DNA of 64,000 nt, taken from positions 930,001-994,000 of the forward strand of contig JAHDVF020000875.1 of NCBI GenBank assembly GCA_022606425.2, read 5' to 3'. Both the position numbers and the translations under genes were made by a program. The notes beneath the pieces were generated by a model, which made no database searches, had not been told where the DNA came from, and saw only the letters and a program-made list of their open reading frames with translations. Below are positions 33,701 to 40,700 of the stretch, piece after piece. This stretch comes from Lepidostoma basale (taxonomy: Eukaryota > Arthropoda > Insecta > Trichoptera > Lepidostomatidae). Position 1 is the first letter of the stretch; the number at the start of each line of letters is the position of its first letter.

Positions 33701-36603
33701 ATAGATTAGCTACCTATCACATGTCATGAGAATCATTATGATAGCTATAATACCCTTTACATCGATTTGGCTCATGCTGTCATGATGTAGGAGCGATTCA
33801 ACAAAATAATAATAAAAATAATAATATACTTATAAATAATATTTGTGAAAATAGCCAAAAAATATATAATATCTTTACAATCAAGACAATAATACCCTTA
33901 ATAAAATTATTAGATATAATATTATAAAATAAAAATCGCTACAGAAAAACACATTCCAACTGTGGTATTAATAATAGGTAAGCGAAGACTTATAGAAAGG
34001 AAGAAGTTGTTCAATATTGTTGGAAGAAAGAGATCAATGGTACAGAAGAAGAGAGATGGAGATTCCTAAGTTATGTACTTGCAGGTAGTGACGGCGCTTA
34101 AAAAAGACTGGCACCCAGAACACTTTGCTTGCAATCACTGCAAGAGCCCAATCTCCGGTGGCTCTTTCCACACCAAAGATGACAAGCCTTACTGCGTGGA
34201 GGACTATACTAGACTCTTCATGCCCAAGTGTTACGCCTGCAATGAGCCAATCCAAGATGTAAGACGTGACCTTTATTCCCCGCACCATCACACGCCATTA
34301 TATCCGTGGGAGCGGTTTTACCATCATCTGTGCCGTTTCATCTCTCATTTCTCAACTCAAAGCACCATTTATTATATTCTTCTAAAATCTTTTAATAACT
34401 CTTTTGATGTTCTTGGCATCTTCTTCTCTATATATATATTTTTTATACATAAGAATCTATTTACACAAAACAAAAATAGATAAATATCTAAAAACACTAT
34501 TTAAACTCCTTGTTTTATTGATGTTTTAGCCTTGATCCACACTGTTTAGGTATCCATAATCGTTAAATTCGTCGGAAAGAATTTTGTTGATACATCTAAT
34601 AAGACAACTGATCTCATCGTTAGATTAAAAGGATGTTATAATTAATTTCATTGATGAATAAGCTCATGTTTCTAGATGGACGTTGCAAAGAGATTGCAAC
34701 CAATTAGAATTTAACGAGGAGCAATAGGACTGCGGCAGAAATAACATCACGTGAGCAATATTGCTTCAAGAAAATGTTTATTTGAAGCTGGAGTGCCTTT
34801 ACTTTGAATTTAATTTTCATGCACGATTAACACGATATTTTCCAACCTTATAAAATTTTAACACATGCTTTCTTAATGCAAAATAATATTTAAATTTTGA
34901 TATATCTATCTTATTGTAAATCTATAAATGTTAATTTGTATACTTCAATCAATCAATATACCTCATTTCATTTACTGTATCTATTATTTATTAATAAATT
35001 CATGAGCTACTTATGCCGCGTTTCGGGAATGAACCATTTTCATTATCACCTGTCTGACAATGTTGATTCCTGAAACCGATTGTAGTAATGTCACCCTATA
35101 CACCATACAATAATACAATAAGTAAATGTCTCATCAATCAATTAGTAACCTCTAAAGATTTTACTGAAATCTCTTGATGGAAGATAAATCATAAATGATA
35201 ATTAAATAAATCAAAGTTTTTCAAAAACTACTTCCATTTTTGTCTTTATTTCTACAGTGACCAGTTTCATCAGGCTTGGTGACATCACAGACTGGTCCAC
35301 CAGTCTGTCGATGCTAGCCTGGCTAAATCAGTTGCTGTTGAAATAAAGACAAAAGTTGAAGTTGTTATTAAAAAACATCGCTTTATTTAAATATTGATTA
35401 AAATTCTTTAAATATGCTTGCTGATTTGCGAAGTGTTGTGAAATTTTTTCGCTATTTATTAACTAAATAAAAAAAAAAAATAATGAATTTAATTTGAAGT
35501 GAAAACTTACATATTGTGCATGTAAATTTTTAATGATGGCCGAATGAAATAACAACTCGATCAATAATTATTGTACAATGCCATGTTAGCACTATTTAAT
35601 AGTATGTGATGGATGTGAATGATTGCAGAAAGTGGTGAAGGCCCAGGATAAGACATGGCACGAAGAGCACTGGTGCTGCACAGGCTGCCGCAAGCCCCTG
35701 GGAGCAGCCTCCTTCATGGAGAAGGAGGGCAAGCCGTACTGCCTGCCCTGCAACACGCGCCTCTTCGCGCCCATCTGCAGCGGGTGCCATGAGCCCATCG
35801 CCGGGAAGGTCGTCATGGCCATGGAGAACAAGTGGCATCCTGAGTGCTTCAAGTGCGACGTGAGTACAGAATAACCTCACTTTGCGTTACTCCCACAACT
35901 GAATATTTTACTTGTTTATTGTTTCTTGAACAACAATGTGAAACTCCATATTCAATAATTGATACAAATGAAAACATCTATTTTCTAGATGCGAATGACG
36001 TGTTTCGCCGGTCTAAGGCATTATCAAATGTTTTTTGAAAACAAGGCATTTTACAAACTCAAAAATCATAATTTACTAATCTAAATGTTTCTTCAACCAC
36101 CTTCTACATAATATTTTATTATGATTGCAATATTTTTAAAATCAATAAAACTCACTGGTATTCCAATACGAAAAAACCTAAGCATTAGTCAAAAATTGAA
36201 ATGTCAACATTAACCGTTTGAATGCGTAACGTCGATATTTTGACAAACAAATGTCTCTCATAAATTGGGTGTCGTCGATATATCAACGATATGACGCGCA
36301 GTAAACCTCTGGTATTCGTATGGTGCGCTGCGTCCGCTAGTTATGATTTTTTATTTAACATACCAATTTTTCATTTTTTTCCCTGTTTTTTAACACGCAA
36401 CTTTAGTACTCGTACATATTATGAAAAAAGGCCCAGCACGGCCCAGCACACAAATTGTTAAAATGGAGAATAATGTAATTGAAAATAAATTTAAACGTTA
36501 ATATGTATTGTGTTCAAAATTTCAGAAATGCTCCAAGCCCATTCCATCTGACGCCAAGTTCAAGTCAAACAACGGAAAAGCAATTTGCGCCAAATGCAAC
36601 TAA
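16183..36603 (+). CDS. Small three-LIM-domain protein (split gene)
   Basis: Join 16183-16185, 31943-31987, 34085-34258, 35629-35859 and 36526-36603: 176 residues, all junctions phase 0 with GT-AG borders. LIM1 is CFSC-x19-HFACNHC-x17-C-x2-D, LIM2 is CYAC-x19-HWCCTGC-x17-CLPC, and LIM3 is CSGC-x19-CFKCDKC-x18-CAKC. LIM3 has Cys where His is usual, and the protein stops just after its last zinc ligand. There is nothing but LIM domains, which suggests a zinc-finger adaptor that binds proteins at adhesion or cytoskeletal sites or in the nucleus. Order and length resemble the small Drosophila three-LIM proteins of the CG31624 type (from memory). The single-codon first exon is an inference. Alternative 5' exons at 21958-21993 or ending at 22107 would change only the N-terminus. 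The exons are clearly GC-richer than the introns. Confidence 0.85.
16186..17310. other. Start of LIM intron 1, nothing recognised
   Basis: Very AT-rich, no coding signal, no repeat family recognised. Confidence 0.4.
17318..17790 (-). mobile_element. TTAG-tailed LINE 3' copy
   Basis: CATCACGCCGTCTCCCCGAA at the low end, then the inverse of the C-terminal and WFGHMER regions up to the YGSEAW region at about 17780. Frames broken. Lies in LIM intron 1. Confidence 0.8.
17838..18188 (-). mobile_element. TTAG-family LINE, diverged, left part
   Basis: ATCACGCCGTTTCACC and CATTCATACATCGTAATATG match the family. The copy is split by the palindromic element at 18189-18433 and continues at 18434-18596. 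Confidence 0.7.
18189..18433. mobile_element. Palindromic MITE inside a LINE
   Basis: Arms of roughly 110 bp: CGTCGGTTCAAAGGTAAAAC with GCAATTTCTGTATCAGAC and AATCACCAAGTGT, mirrored by AACACTTGGTGATTTTT and GATACAGAAATTGC to TTTGAACCGACG. It interrupts a diverged TTAG-family LINE, so it is the younger insertion. Confidence 0.75.
18434..18596 (-). mobile_element. TTAG-family LINE, diverged, right part
   Basis: GATCTCTTTTCTACAGCATT and the inverse of the YGSEAW region continue the copy from 17838. Confidence 0.65.
18868..18906 (-). mobile_element. Minimal TTAG-LINE end
   Basis: Only the tail (ACTAACTAACTAACC) and ATCACGCCGTCTCCCCGAAG remain: an extremely 5'-truncated insertion. Confidence 0.7.
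18985..19410 (+). mobile_element. TTAG-family LINE, decayed copy
   Basis: Opens with TGGTGTTCTTGTACCGATCC, has decayed family blocks, and closes at CTACCCCTTCGGAGAGACGA without a tail. Confidence 0.65.
19570..19625 (+). repeat. SINE B-box fragment
   Basis: GCGGGTTCGATCCCCTCTGG is a pol III B box as in tRNA-derived SINEs, followed by a poly(A)-like run. No A box. Confidence 0.4.
19760..19955 (+). mobile_element. LINE C-terminal fragment
   Basis: One frame encodes RRSVGRPPMRWADDIVK, then DRDEWKKLEETYIQQWREED and a stop, followed by a GAAGAATAAGAAGA tail. The same ending (DEWKKMEEAYIQQW) occurs on the minus strand at 25272-25800. Confidence 0.65.
20390..20600. repeat. Inverted repeat with CGAAACATG core
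   Basis: GACATGTTTCGAACTTTTAA and TAAAACCTTCGAAACATGGT are inverse. A loosely foldback-type element. Confidence 0.4.
20596..20996 (-). mobile_element. TTAG-tailed LINE 3' copy, 108 open codons
   Basis: The minus frame from 20986 carries MCGYSVCDRMSNENIRSE, SLRLFGQMERM, RGIPRKTWHDQINQILN and AREICQERKV, up to the TTAG tail. A near-full C-terminal domain. Confidence 0.85.
21023..21136. repeat. Minisatellite, about 21-bp unit
   Basis: The unit GGTATTTAAATACAAAAGAAC is repeated about five times with small changes at both ends. Confidence 0.8.
21510..21690. mobile_element. Foldback element (separate family)
   Basis: The left arm AATTACACTTTGTATTTTCA with GTGTTTTGGATGTGACACAA is mirrored by TTGTGTCACAACCGAAACAT and AAGTGTAATTATATTTATTC. 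Confidence 0.6.
21900..22107 (+). promoter_or_regulatory. Candidate alternative promoter/first exon of LIM gene
   Basis: A local GC-rich patch with CGCATGCGCGC (NRF-1-like) at about 21908. Downstream, ATG CGG at 22102-22107 is followed at once by the consensus donor GTAAGT, in phase 0 with exon 2. That would give a Met-Arg start joined to the LIM sequence. There is no direct proof of transcription. Confidence 0.4.
21958..21993 (+). CDS. Candidate LIM micro-exon
   Basis: Between TTTTGTAG and GTAATT lies a 36-base open segment, phase 0 at both ends, encoding LCCKPKKKNADK. Joined to the ATG of exon 1 it gives an N-terminus with two cysteines and a lysine cluster, as in lipid-modified, membrane-associated proteins. 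It could equally be part of the 5' UTR of an alternative first exon ending at 22107. Confidence 0.35.
22438..22912. mobile_element. Foldback family A split by a SINE
   Basis: The outer end ATAGTTTCTTGAACA at about 22436 is cut off by a SINE (22448-22700) and resumes with AATGTAAAACTCTATAATAA. The arms GAGGCATTATCAAATGTTGA and GACAGGCGAAACATGTCATC follow. The foldback is older than the SINE. Confidence 0.7.
22448..22700 (+). mobile_element. tRNA-derived SINE (intact head)
   Basis: A box TGGCCGAGTGGTAAGTG at about 22469 and B box GGGTTCGATTCC at about 22509, then a body including GGTCTGGTGTAGAATTCACG and an (AAT)n tail. A closely similar copy lies at 33571-33825. Not a functional tRNA gene: there is no acceptor-stem closure and a non-tRNA body follows. 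Confidence 0.8.
22912..23737. other. Intronic stretch, nothing recognised
   Basis: AT-rich. No gene or assigned repeat, although GAACTGCGGTTGGCTACATT (about 23419) and ATGTAGTCTACCGCAGTTTA (about 23531) form a partial inverted pair. Confidence 0.4.
23738..23900. mobile_element. Foldback element, family A
   Basis: Starts TATTGAACAATGATGTAAAT and has TATTTTATGGGAATGGCATG and GTGTTATCAAATG. The right arm is shortened. It abuts a LINE at 23912. Confidence 0.6.
23912..24424 (+). mobile_element. TTAG-tailed LINE, best-preserved C-terminal copy
   Basis: A 159-codon open frame (23919-24398) reads NGVLLPTLMYGSEAWNWQKK, SLRRMCGYSVYDRVSNENI, GSLRWFGHMERMNEERMVKK, RGIPRKTWHDQINQILNVGH and CMTRCMNVEEVREICRER, then a stop 26 bases before the (TTAG)n tail. 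The best reference copy in the window for this repeat. The RT domain is absent (5' truncation). Confidence 0.9.
24722..24932 (+). mobile_element. TTAG-family LINE fragment
   Basis: GAGGAAGGCCGAGGAAAACA to GTGGCGGTCCACCC, without a tail. It meets an opposite-strand fragment of the diverged subfamily at 24936. Confidence 0.7.
24936..25262 (-). mobile_element. TTAG-family LINE fragment, diverged, inverted
   Basis: The minus frames encode NGVLISTLMCRSEVRNYQ, ESLRWFGHMKRTDEERIVKK and SRGRPGG. It joins the plus-strand fragment to its left back to back. Confidence 0.75.
25272..25800 (-). mobile_element. LINE C-terminal fragment
   Basis: The minus frames encode ILDACILHILTYSLETTTLT, then LERQMLGVGLGDKIRNEETR, and end with DEWKKMEEAYIQQW. 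This is the YGxETWTL...ER.MLG...D.I.N..IR region of a non-LTR element. Stops and shifts throughout. Confidence 0.7.
25805..25915 (+). repeat. Dispersed repeat also found in a MITE core
   Basis: GACTTGGATCTTCTGACTTA and AGAGGTTTAGCTC match 63610-63700 and the interior of the MITE at 12919-13169. Confidence 0.55.
25940..26555 (-). mobile_element. LINE C-terminal fragment, same family as 25272
   Basis: The minus frames encode LKCLDQCLLPVMTFECETWT, AQRAMERSMLGISLRDHIPN, then GRRSIGRQSTRWINDIVR and WRTLARDRERW. At least one frameshift. Confidence 0.75.
26560..27084. other. Unique-looking, GC-richer intronic block
   Basis: Non-repetitive on inspection and richer in CpG than its neighbours (GCGCGCTGTCATTAGCCGCC). 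No ORF or splice-bordered coding segment was found. It may be a regulatory element in LIM intron 1. Confidence 0.35.
27085..27365 (+). mobile_element. LINE 3' end (family of 4606-5160)
   Basis: Encodes AISLLNAVSSEIDVFHVSEG and a stop, then a 3' UTR ending AATAAACTGATTTGATTT. Matches the C-terminus at 4741. Confidence 0.75.
27365..27665 (+). mobile_element. GAA-tailed LINE 3' fragment
   Basis: Broken frames parallel TGKTLRDRVRNVDIRK and RRYWRDHVARM. It ends with CAGATCGTCAGATCAATTGT and AAGAAGAAG. The minus-strand sibling is at 29150-29560. Confidence 0.7.
27689..28352 (+). mobile_element. TTAG-tailed LINE, two joined decayed copies
   Basis: CAATGGTGTTCTTGTACCGA starts one copy, interrupted by an (ATA)n microsatellite at 27724-27755. 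A second C-terminal segment begins at about 28095 and ends in a (TTAG)n tail. Confidence 0.75.
27724..27756. repeat. (ATA)n microsatellite
   Basis: About ten uninterrupted ATA/AAT triplets inside a LINE. Confidence 0.9.
28375..28650 (+). mobile_element. LINE C-terminal fragment
   Basis: Encodes TYGIEARADTVRTKHLLR, then a decayed WSRQRTRFWRDWRMD. Related to the better copy at 56785-57395. Confidence 0.65.
28650..29110 (-). mobile_element. LINE C-terminal fragment, inverted
   Basis: The minus strand has the tail GAAGAAGAAAATGAAGACG at the low end and pieces such as GHVQRMD-like and EDILKYERTAG upstream. Same kind of element as 37860-38165. Confidence 0.6.
29150..29560 (-). mobile_element. GAA-tailed LINE C-terminal fragment
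   Basis: The minus frame 29474-29187 reads MKVLRSMTGKTLRDRVRNVD, then EDIVQWSRSRRRYWRDHVAR and IPSGH..., then SQIVRSIKRRRR with the GAA tail. Confidence 0.75.
29565..29995. other. GC-richer block, no gene recognised
   Basis: Contains a 96-codon open frame (29675-29965) without recognisable motifs and no splice context that links it to the LIM exons. Could be a regulatory or decayed element. Confidence 0.35.
29998..30665 (-). mobile_element. LINE 3' UTR split by a mariner MITE
   Basis: AATCAAATCAGTTTATCGTC and TATCTATTGAGTATAGGTAA at the low end, and TTGACATTAGGAAGACAAGG at the high end, belong to the 3' end of the 4606-5160 family. The MITE at 30095-30562 sits between them. Confidence 0.75.
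30095..30562 (-). mobile_element. Mariner-type MITE with transposase N-terminus
   Basis: Terminal inverted repeats TAGGGTGTTTTTTTTAGAGG and, at the other end, CCTCTAAAAAAACACCCTA, with TA at the borders. The minus frame encodes the transposase N-terminal HTH region (MNRLTSEQRLQIVQICFENQ, then RQTYRALRPFYGRHNRPS, TMDRFRTTYTLVD), then an internal deletion joins to the distal end. Non-autonomous. Confidence 0.85.
31073..31235 (-). repeat. Dispersed repeat shared with 60925-61062
   Basis: Inverse orientation: TTGTATCTCAATAGAGACGA, ACAGGACTTATGACCTGTCA and CATTCCCCATTCC occur in both copies. The open frame across it is incidental. Confidence 0.65.
31462..31612. mobile_element. Foldback family A, right half
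   Basis: GATAATGCCTTAGCAAGTCG through AACTTCTAGAAAACAGAAG to TGTTCAAGAAATAATAAATA. The left arm is missing. Confidence 0.65.
31716..31826 (+). mobile_element. TTAG-tailed LINE, short 3' end
   Basis: AATGCCGCATCGGTTAAAGT, then CGGAGAGACGGCGTGATGG and the tail. Same variant as 6196-6292. Confidence 0.75.
31943..31987 (+). CDS. LIM gene exon 2 (15 codons)
   Basis: Bordered by TTTTCTTTTCAG and GTGAGG. Encodes SASVCFSCKEPIVGK, the first zinc-ligand pair of LIM1. Confidence 0.85.
32385..32810 (+). mobile_element. TTAG-family LINE, decayed diverged copy
   Basis: Starts with GTTGGTTCCATCCCTTGTGT and has decayed YGSEAW, RKTRYD and GHIRSR-like parts. Ends near GTGTGACGATTTAA without a tail. In LIM intron 2. 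Confidence 0.6.
32815..33570. other. AT-rich intronic stretch, nothing recognised
   Basis: Part of LIM intron 2. No repeat or coding signal was identified. Confidence 0.4.
33571..33825 (+). mobile_element. tRNA-derived SINE
   Basis: Near-identical to 22448-22700: TTCGTGGCCGAGTGGTAAGT, a mutated B box (GGGTTCACTTCC), and GGTCTGGTGTAGAATTCACG, ending in AAT-rich sequence. Confidence 0.8.
34085..34258 (+). CDS. LIM gene exon 3 (58 codons)
   Basis: Bordered by ACTTGCAG and GTAAGA. Starts VVTALKKDWHPEHFACNHC, has the LIM1 end PYCVED, then CYACNEPIQD opening LIM2. Confidence 0.92.
34262..35000. other. LIM intron 3, nothing recognised
   Basis: AT-rich, no repeat assigned. The frame reading on past exon 3 is only donor read-through. 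Confidence 0.4.
35218..35390. repeat. Foldback-type repeat with GTTTCATCAGG core
   Basis: TTTGTCTTTATTTCTACAGT and TTGAAATAAAGACAAAAGTT form the arms, enclosing CCAGTTTCATCAGG. Sibling of 15115-15245. Confidence 0.5.
35629..35859 (+). CDS. LIM gene exon 4 (77 codons)
   Basis: Bordered by GATTGCAG and GTGAGT. Completes LIM2 (HWCCTGCRKPLG, PYCLPC) and carries most of LIM3 (CSGCHEPIAGKVVMAMENKW, then CFKCD). The GC-richest part of the gene. Confidence 0.93.
35915..36032. mobile_element. Foldback family A, left half
   Basis: TTATTGTTTCTTGAACAACA, GAAAACATCTATTTTCTAGA and CGTGTTTCGCCGGTCTAAGG. The right arm is missing. Confidence 0.65.
36185..36345. repeat. Possible TTAA-flanked element end
   Basis: TTAACCGTTTGAATGCGTAA followed by TCGTCGATATATCAACGATA and GACGCGCAGTAAACC. 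It looks like a transposon terminus but the partner end was not found. Confidence 0.25.
36526..36603 (+). CDS. LIM gene terminal exon (25 codons and stop)
   Basis: Bordered by AAAATTTCAG. Encodes KCSKPIPSDAKFKSNNGKAI, then CAKCN and TAA: the last zinc ligands of LIM3. Confidence 0.92.
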   Translation, partial: KCSKPIPSDAKFKSNNGKAICAKCN

Positions 36604-36935
36604 ACCAAGATGGCCGACAGGGAGAGAGAGTGTATGGAGAGGCTGAACAAGTGTGTTACACATATATTATTATAATATTCGATATTTAATATCCACATTT
36701 CATATTTACATATATATGTATATATCCGTAATTGCACCGTGCTTGCTTGAGAGCAATGATACTGCCATGAAAATATTACCTTATATCAAATAATTACAGT
36801 ATAAGTGTTTGTGCATTACAAAAAATGTATTTAATGTTTTTGTTTGCTTTAATATATTGTTGTTTGAGAAACATGTAACCGTTAATACCAAAAACTTTAA
36901 GGAACGAATAAATTATATTTAACAAAAAAAACCTA
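36604..36935 (+). terminator. LIM gene 3' UTR and poly(A) signal
   Basis: The first canonical AATAAA on this strand in a suitable place is at 36907-36912, followed by an A-rich stretch. It implies a 3' UTR of about 320 bases. Confidence 0.55.
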
Positions 36936-37009
36936 CAAGATTTTTTATTTATTAAATAAGCTATAGTATTTTAATATAATATCAAGCAAAATTAATAAAC
37001 TGACTGATA

Positions 37010-37318
37010 TCTAGTGTTAATCCAAAGGATTGGTTTGCAGCAAAATGTAACATTTTTGCTGGTTCTTGGGATGCCACTTGTGCTTTTAATGTGGTAGTTT
37101 CCCGTTGCTTTCCACATTTGTATAGAGCAGGTTATTTATGCCCAATTACCGTATACAACTTTTAAGCTATTGATTCTCATGACAGGTGATAGGTAGGTAA
37201 TCTATCGCCATTTTATTGTCATGTGAATTCTACACCAGACCAAAGACAGTGTGACAAATAATGCCATCGCTGGGAGTCAAACCCAGGACCTTCATTGTAG
37301 CAGTCATAGCAGTCATCT
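37010..37318 (-). mobile_element. SINE, inverted
   Basis: The minus strand carries the B-box region GGGTTTGACTCCCAGCGATG, the body CCAGACCAAAGACAGTG (seen here as its plus-strand form), and the 3' module found at 12770. It sits between the convergent LIM and minus-strand genes. Confidence 0.65.
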
Positions 37319-37402
37319 AAAGTAAATTTTATATAAAAATAAAATTAAATAAACTTTATGAACAAATAAAAATAAACCATGTTTTATAAGTTAACTATGT
37401 AA

Positions 37403-37520
37403 ACTGAACAAGAAATAGAGGTAGCCACGCAAGGAGGCATGAAACGATGCATGAATGTTGAAGAAGCGAAAGAAGTGTTAGGAAAGAACAGTCTGGCATT
37501 GACGGCGAGATGGTTAGTTA
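37403..37520 (+). mobile_element. TTAG-family LINE fragment
   Basis: GAACAAGAAATAGAGGTAGC joined by deletion to CGATGCATGAATGTTGAAGA and GGCGAGATGGTTAGTTA. Confidence 0.7.
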
Positions 37521-37572
37521 ATTTAAAAAGTAAAAAAGAACTATTGAAAGATATAAAATGAGATTCACTAAC

Positions 37573-37734
37573 CTTTGGGTGTAACTGGAAGTGTTTGGAA
37601 AGCAATGGAACAAGTTTATCAACCAAATCCCTCTCATCTGTGGTGGAGTGTGAGGTCATGTCTGGTAACTCTTGTGGAATCTTATAATTTTGATCATTGG
37701 AATAAAAAAATCTCTCGGTCGTGTTATCCCTTTC
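37573..37734 (-). CDS. Minus-strand gene exon 12
   Basis: 54 codons, ERDNTTERFFYSNDQNYK through DLVDKLVPLLSKHFQLHPK. Acceptor TTTTAG, donor GTTAGT. Phase 0 both sides. Confidence 0.65.
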
Positions 37735-40700
37735 CTAAAATAAAATAATGATTAATAAGAAAACAAATTAAATTAATAAAAAGGGGGAAAAAACACATCA
37801 AATCTTTGCTCTTTAAAAACTGTATTCTTGCTAGAAGTTCATTGTAAAAAAAAAGAACTTTTATATGATAGTAGGCAACACTGAGAGATCGCGCGAGGAA
37901 CACCAGAATTAGAGACATATATGAGGTTGAGGATATTATAGGATGGAGTAGAGATCGAAGAAGGGATTGGTACGGTCATGTCCAAAGAATGGACACCACC
38001 CGACTCCCTTATATTGCACTACATAATCAGCCTCACGGGACTCGTCCTCGTGAAAGACCTCCTAAAATTTGGAAGGACAGCTGGGAGTCTACCTCACAGG
38101 AGGAGTAACACTCTGGAGAACAGACCACATAGGTCTACAGTAAGGAAGAAGAATAAGAAGAAGACTTTTAATATATATGCATTTAGTTTTATTCCAATTC
38201 TTTTTTAGTTTCGACACACGAGTTTCTGAGATCAGAAGATGGCAGCAAGCTGCCGAAACTCATTAACTAAAAAACAAGTGGAATACATATTATAAAATAA
38301 TTCTTATCAATTATTTTATTTTCATTTACCTTCTACAACTTTACTTTGTGTTGTAAATTTATAATTATTAAATTAAAAAGAAATACACATTTTAAAGAAG
38401 GATGAAAGTAGAATAAATGCAGCAGAAATGAGATCTCATAGACTAATGTGTCAAAAAACTGTGTATGATAGAGTATTGAATGAAAATTTAAGAAGTGAAT
38501 GCGGTTCAAATGAAAACGTAATGAACAAAATAATGAAAGGAACGTCAAGATGATTTGGATGCATTGAAAGAATGGTAAAAAAAGTATATGTTAACGATGT
38601 TAATGAAAGTAGAAATAGACAAAGACAGGAAAACGTGGCACGATCAAATAAATCAAATATTGAATGCCGGCCACGTGAAGAGTCAGAGAAATCAACGTAC
38701 ATGCATGATACGATGTATGAATGCTGAGGAATTGAGAGAAGTATGTCAGGAAAGAAAAGTGTGGTAGTCTATTCTTTCTGCCTACTCCTTCGTGAAGACG
38801 GCGTGATGGTAAGATAGTTAGTTTTTATGTGATATATTATATAGTTAAAATTATTATTAATTTCTACACTTATTGAAAAAGGCAAATGTTCTGAAACTAC
38901 TATTTTCATTGAATTGGTAAAATAAACAGCGATGAACAATATAAAAATATATATATAATACAATACACACTTGATCGATGGAATTTGGTTTAGTAGTAAT
39001 TTTGATTTCCATATCGCTGTGCTTGCTGTTATTTTTTTGGCATTTCATCGAGTGTTTAGATACATTTGAGTGCACGGAGAGATATGGCTCATTCGAGACA
39101 TTGTTTCCGACAAACTTTCTGTATGTGAGAGGCTTGTTCGGGGTGAAGATATGGTCGGTCTTCAGCCAACCCTTGTTGGTACTGGACGGCCTGGAAATTA
39201 CAAAACAAAAACAATGATATTCATTTATTTGAAATCATTTACACACATTATTAAAATATACGTAGGGAATTGAAAATAACTTTGTTTAATCCACAAAACA
39301 TTAAAAATCACGACATGTTTTGGAGGATACCTAATTAATATATTACTAAAAGGAAGATAATTAATTATCAGATTCCTCCTTTTACTCCTTTCTCCTTAAA
39401 TACTTTGTATACATTTAATCCCCCAATCTTTCATTCCCAATCAAAAGCAAATTAATCATTTATTAATTTATTTATGTATTTTCAAATGTATGTTTATTCT
39501 AAATTACAATTTTTTATATATTTTTTTATATTATCATCATGTATTATTATTATTTAACATTATTTATTAGTTCTTACTGATAAAAAATAAATGTATTTAT
39601 AACAAATAGCCCAGGATAATTTTTAAATTTGAATTATTGTATCAAATTTTAAATGTGTTTTTATATTAGTCTTTCATTGTTTAGTTTTTATTATATTTTT
39701 ACACCTGAAGATAAAGGTATCCTCCGAAACGTGGCGTATTTTTTTTATATTTTGTGGATTAAACAAATTTATTTTCAATTTCCTAGAATTCCACAGTGTT
39801 AATGCCTTAGCGTTCAATAAATAATAAATAATAATAATATTTTGAAATTTATATTGTTTATAAAATATGTCTTACATTCTTGTGGTGCTTTTACTCTTTG
39901 GAGGTCCAGGATTCCAATGCTTATTTTGGTTGATAATTTTATTTTGAGTTTTGCTTCGGTACATTGAGTATCTATCACCTGGTGGAGAAGGCATAAGGTA
40001 ATGTGATTATATTATATTTAAAAATATCGATAGAGTACTAAAGGCATTATTTTAAATTATTATCTAGAATAGGAATACCATAACCCGTTGAAAAAATCTT
40101 TAGAGACAGATATAAATATAATTTTAATTTCCTTCTTTTAATAGATCGAAATATCTATGACTCAGATGTCATATCTCTTAAGACGATGAGGTCCAACTGT
40201 CCCTCCATTTCCAGGTAAACAGTGTCCAGAGGGAATTTCATTAGTTGCTGTAACAGCAACTAATGAAATTAGTAAGTAATCTGTTGCTATCCATTCTGGC
40301 TAAATGACCCCTCCAATCTTGATGTAGGGGTCATTTAGCTGAGCCTTAATAGGGTGGTGGTCTAGGGCAGTGCTCCGCAAACCGTGAGCCGTGAGCCGGA
40401 TGCAGGTGTGCCGCGGCCAAATACACAATGAAAAAAATATTTAGTTATAGTCGGAACCCATAGAATTACGAAGAATAAATTATTGACCTGATATTGTACT
40501 CTCAATTTTCTTCTTGGCAAGATTGCTGTTCCCCTTAACAGCGTGTTCATGCGAAGAGTTCACATTGATTCTACACTCGGCAGATTTCACCTGTAATCAA
40601 TTATCGTTAAAAAAAATGTACTTAGTTTACTTTTAAATGGCTTCAGTTTGCAGAAATAAGTAAAGCAAAGTGCTGTCAACAATATTAAATTAGAAATAAA

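Noticed and set aside
34259..34483. Continuation of LIM exon 3 past its donor
   Set aside because: The reading has no LIM spacing after QD, while splicing at GTAAGA to exon 4 restores LIM2 exactly.
37523..37572. Terminal exon for the minus-strand gene after TTTCAATAG
   Set aside because: It would need an intron of about 30 bases, which is too short, and would add only five residues.
37384..37572. Read-through of exon 12 to the stop at 37384 as the C-terminus
   Set aside because: The frame passes through LINE sequence (37403-37520); the GTTAGT donor is the better boundary.
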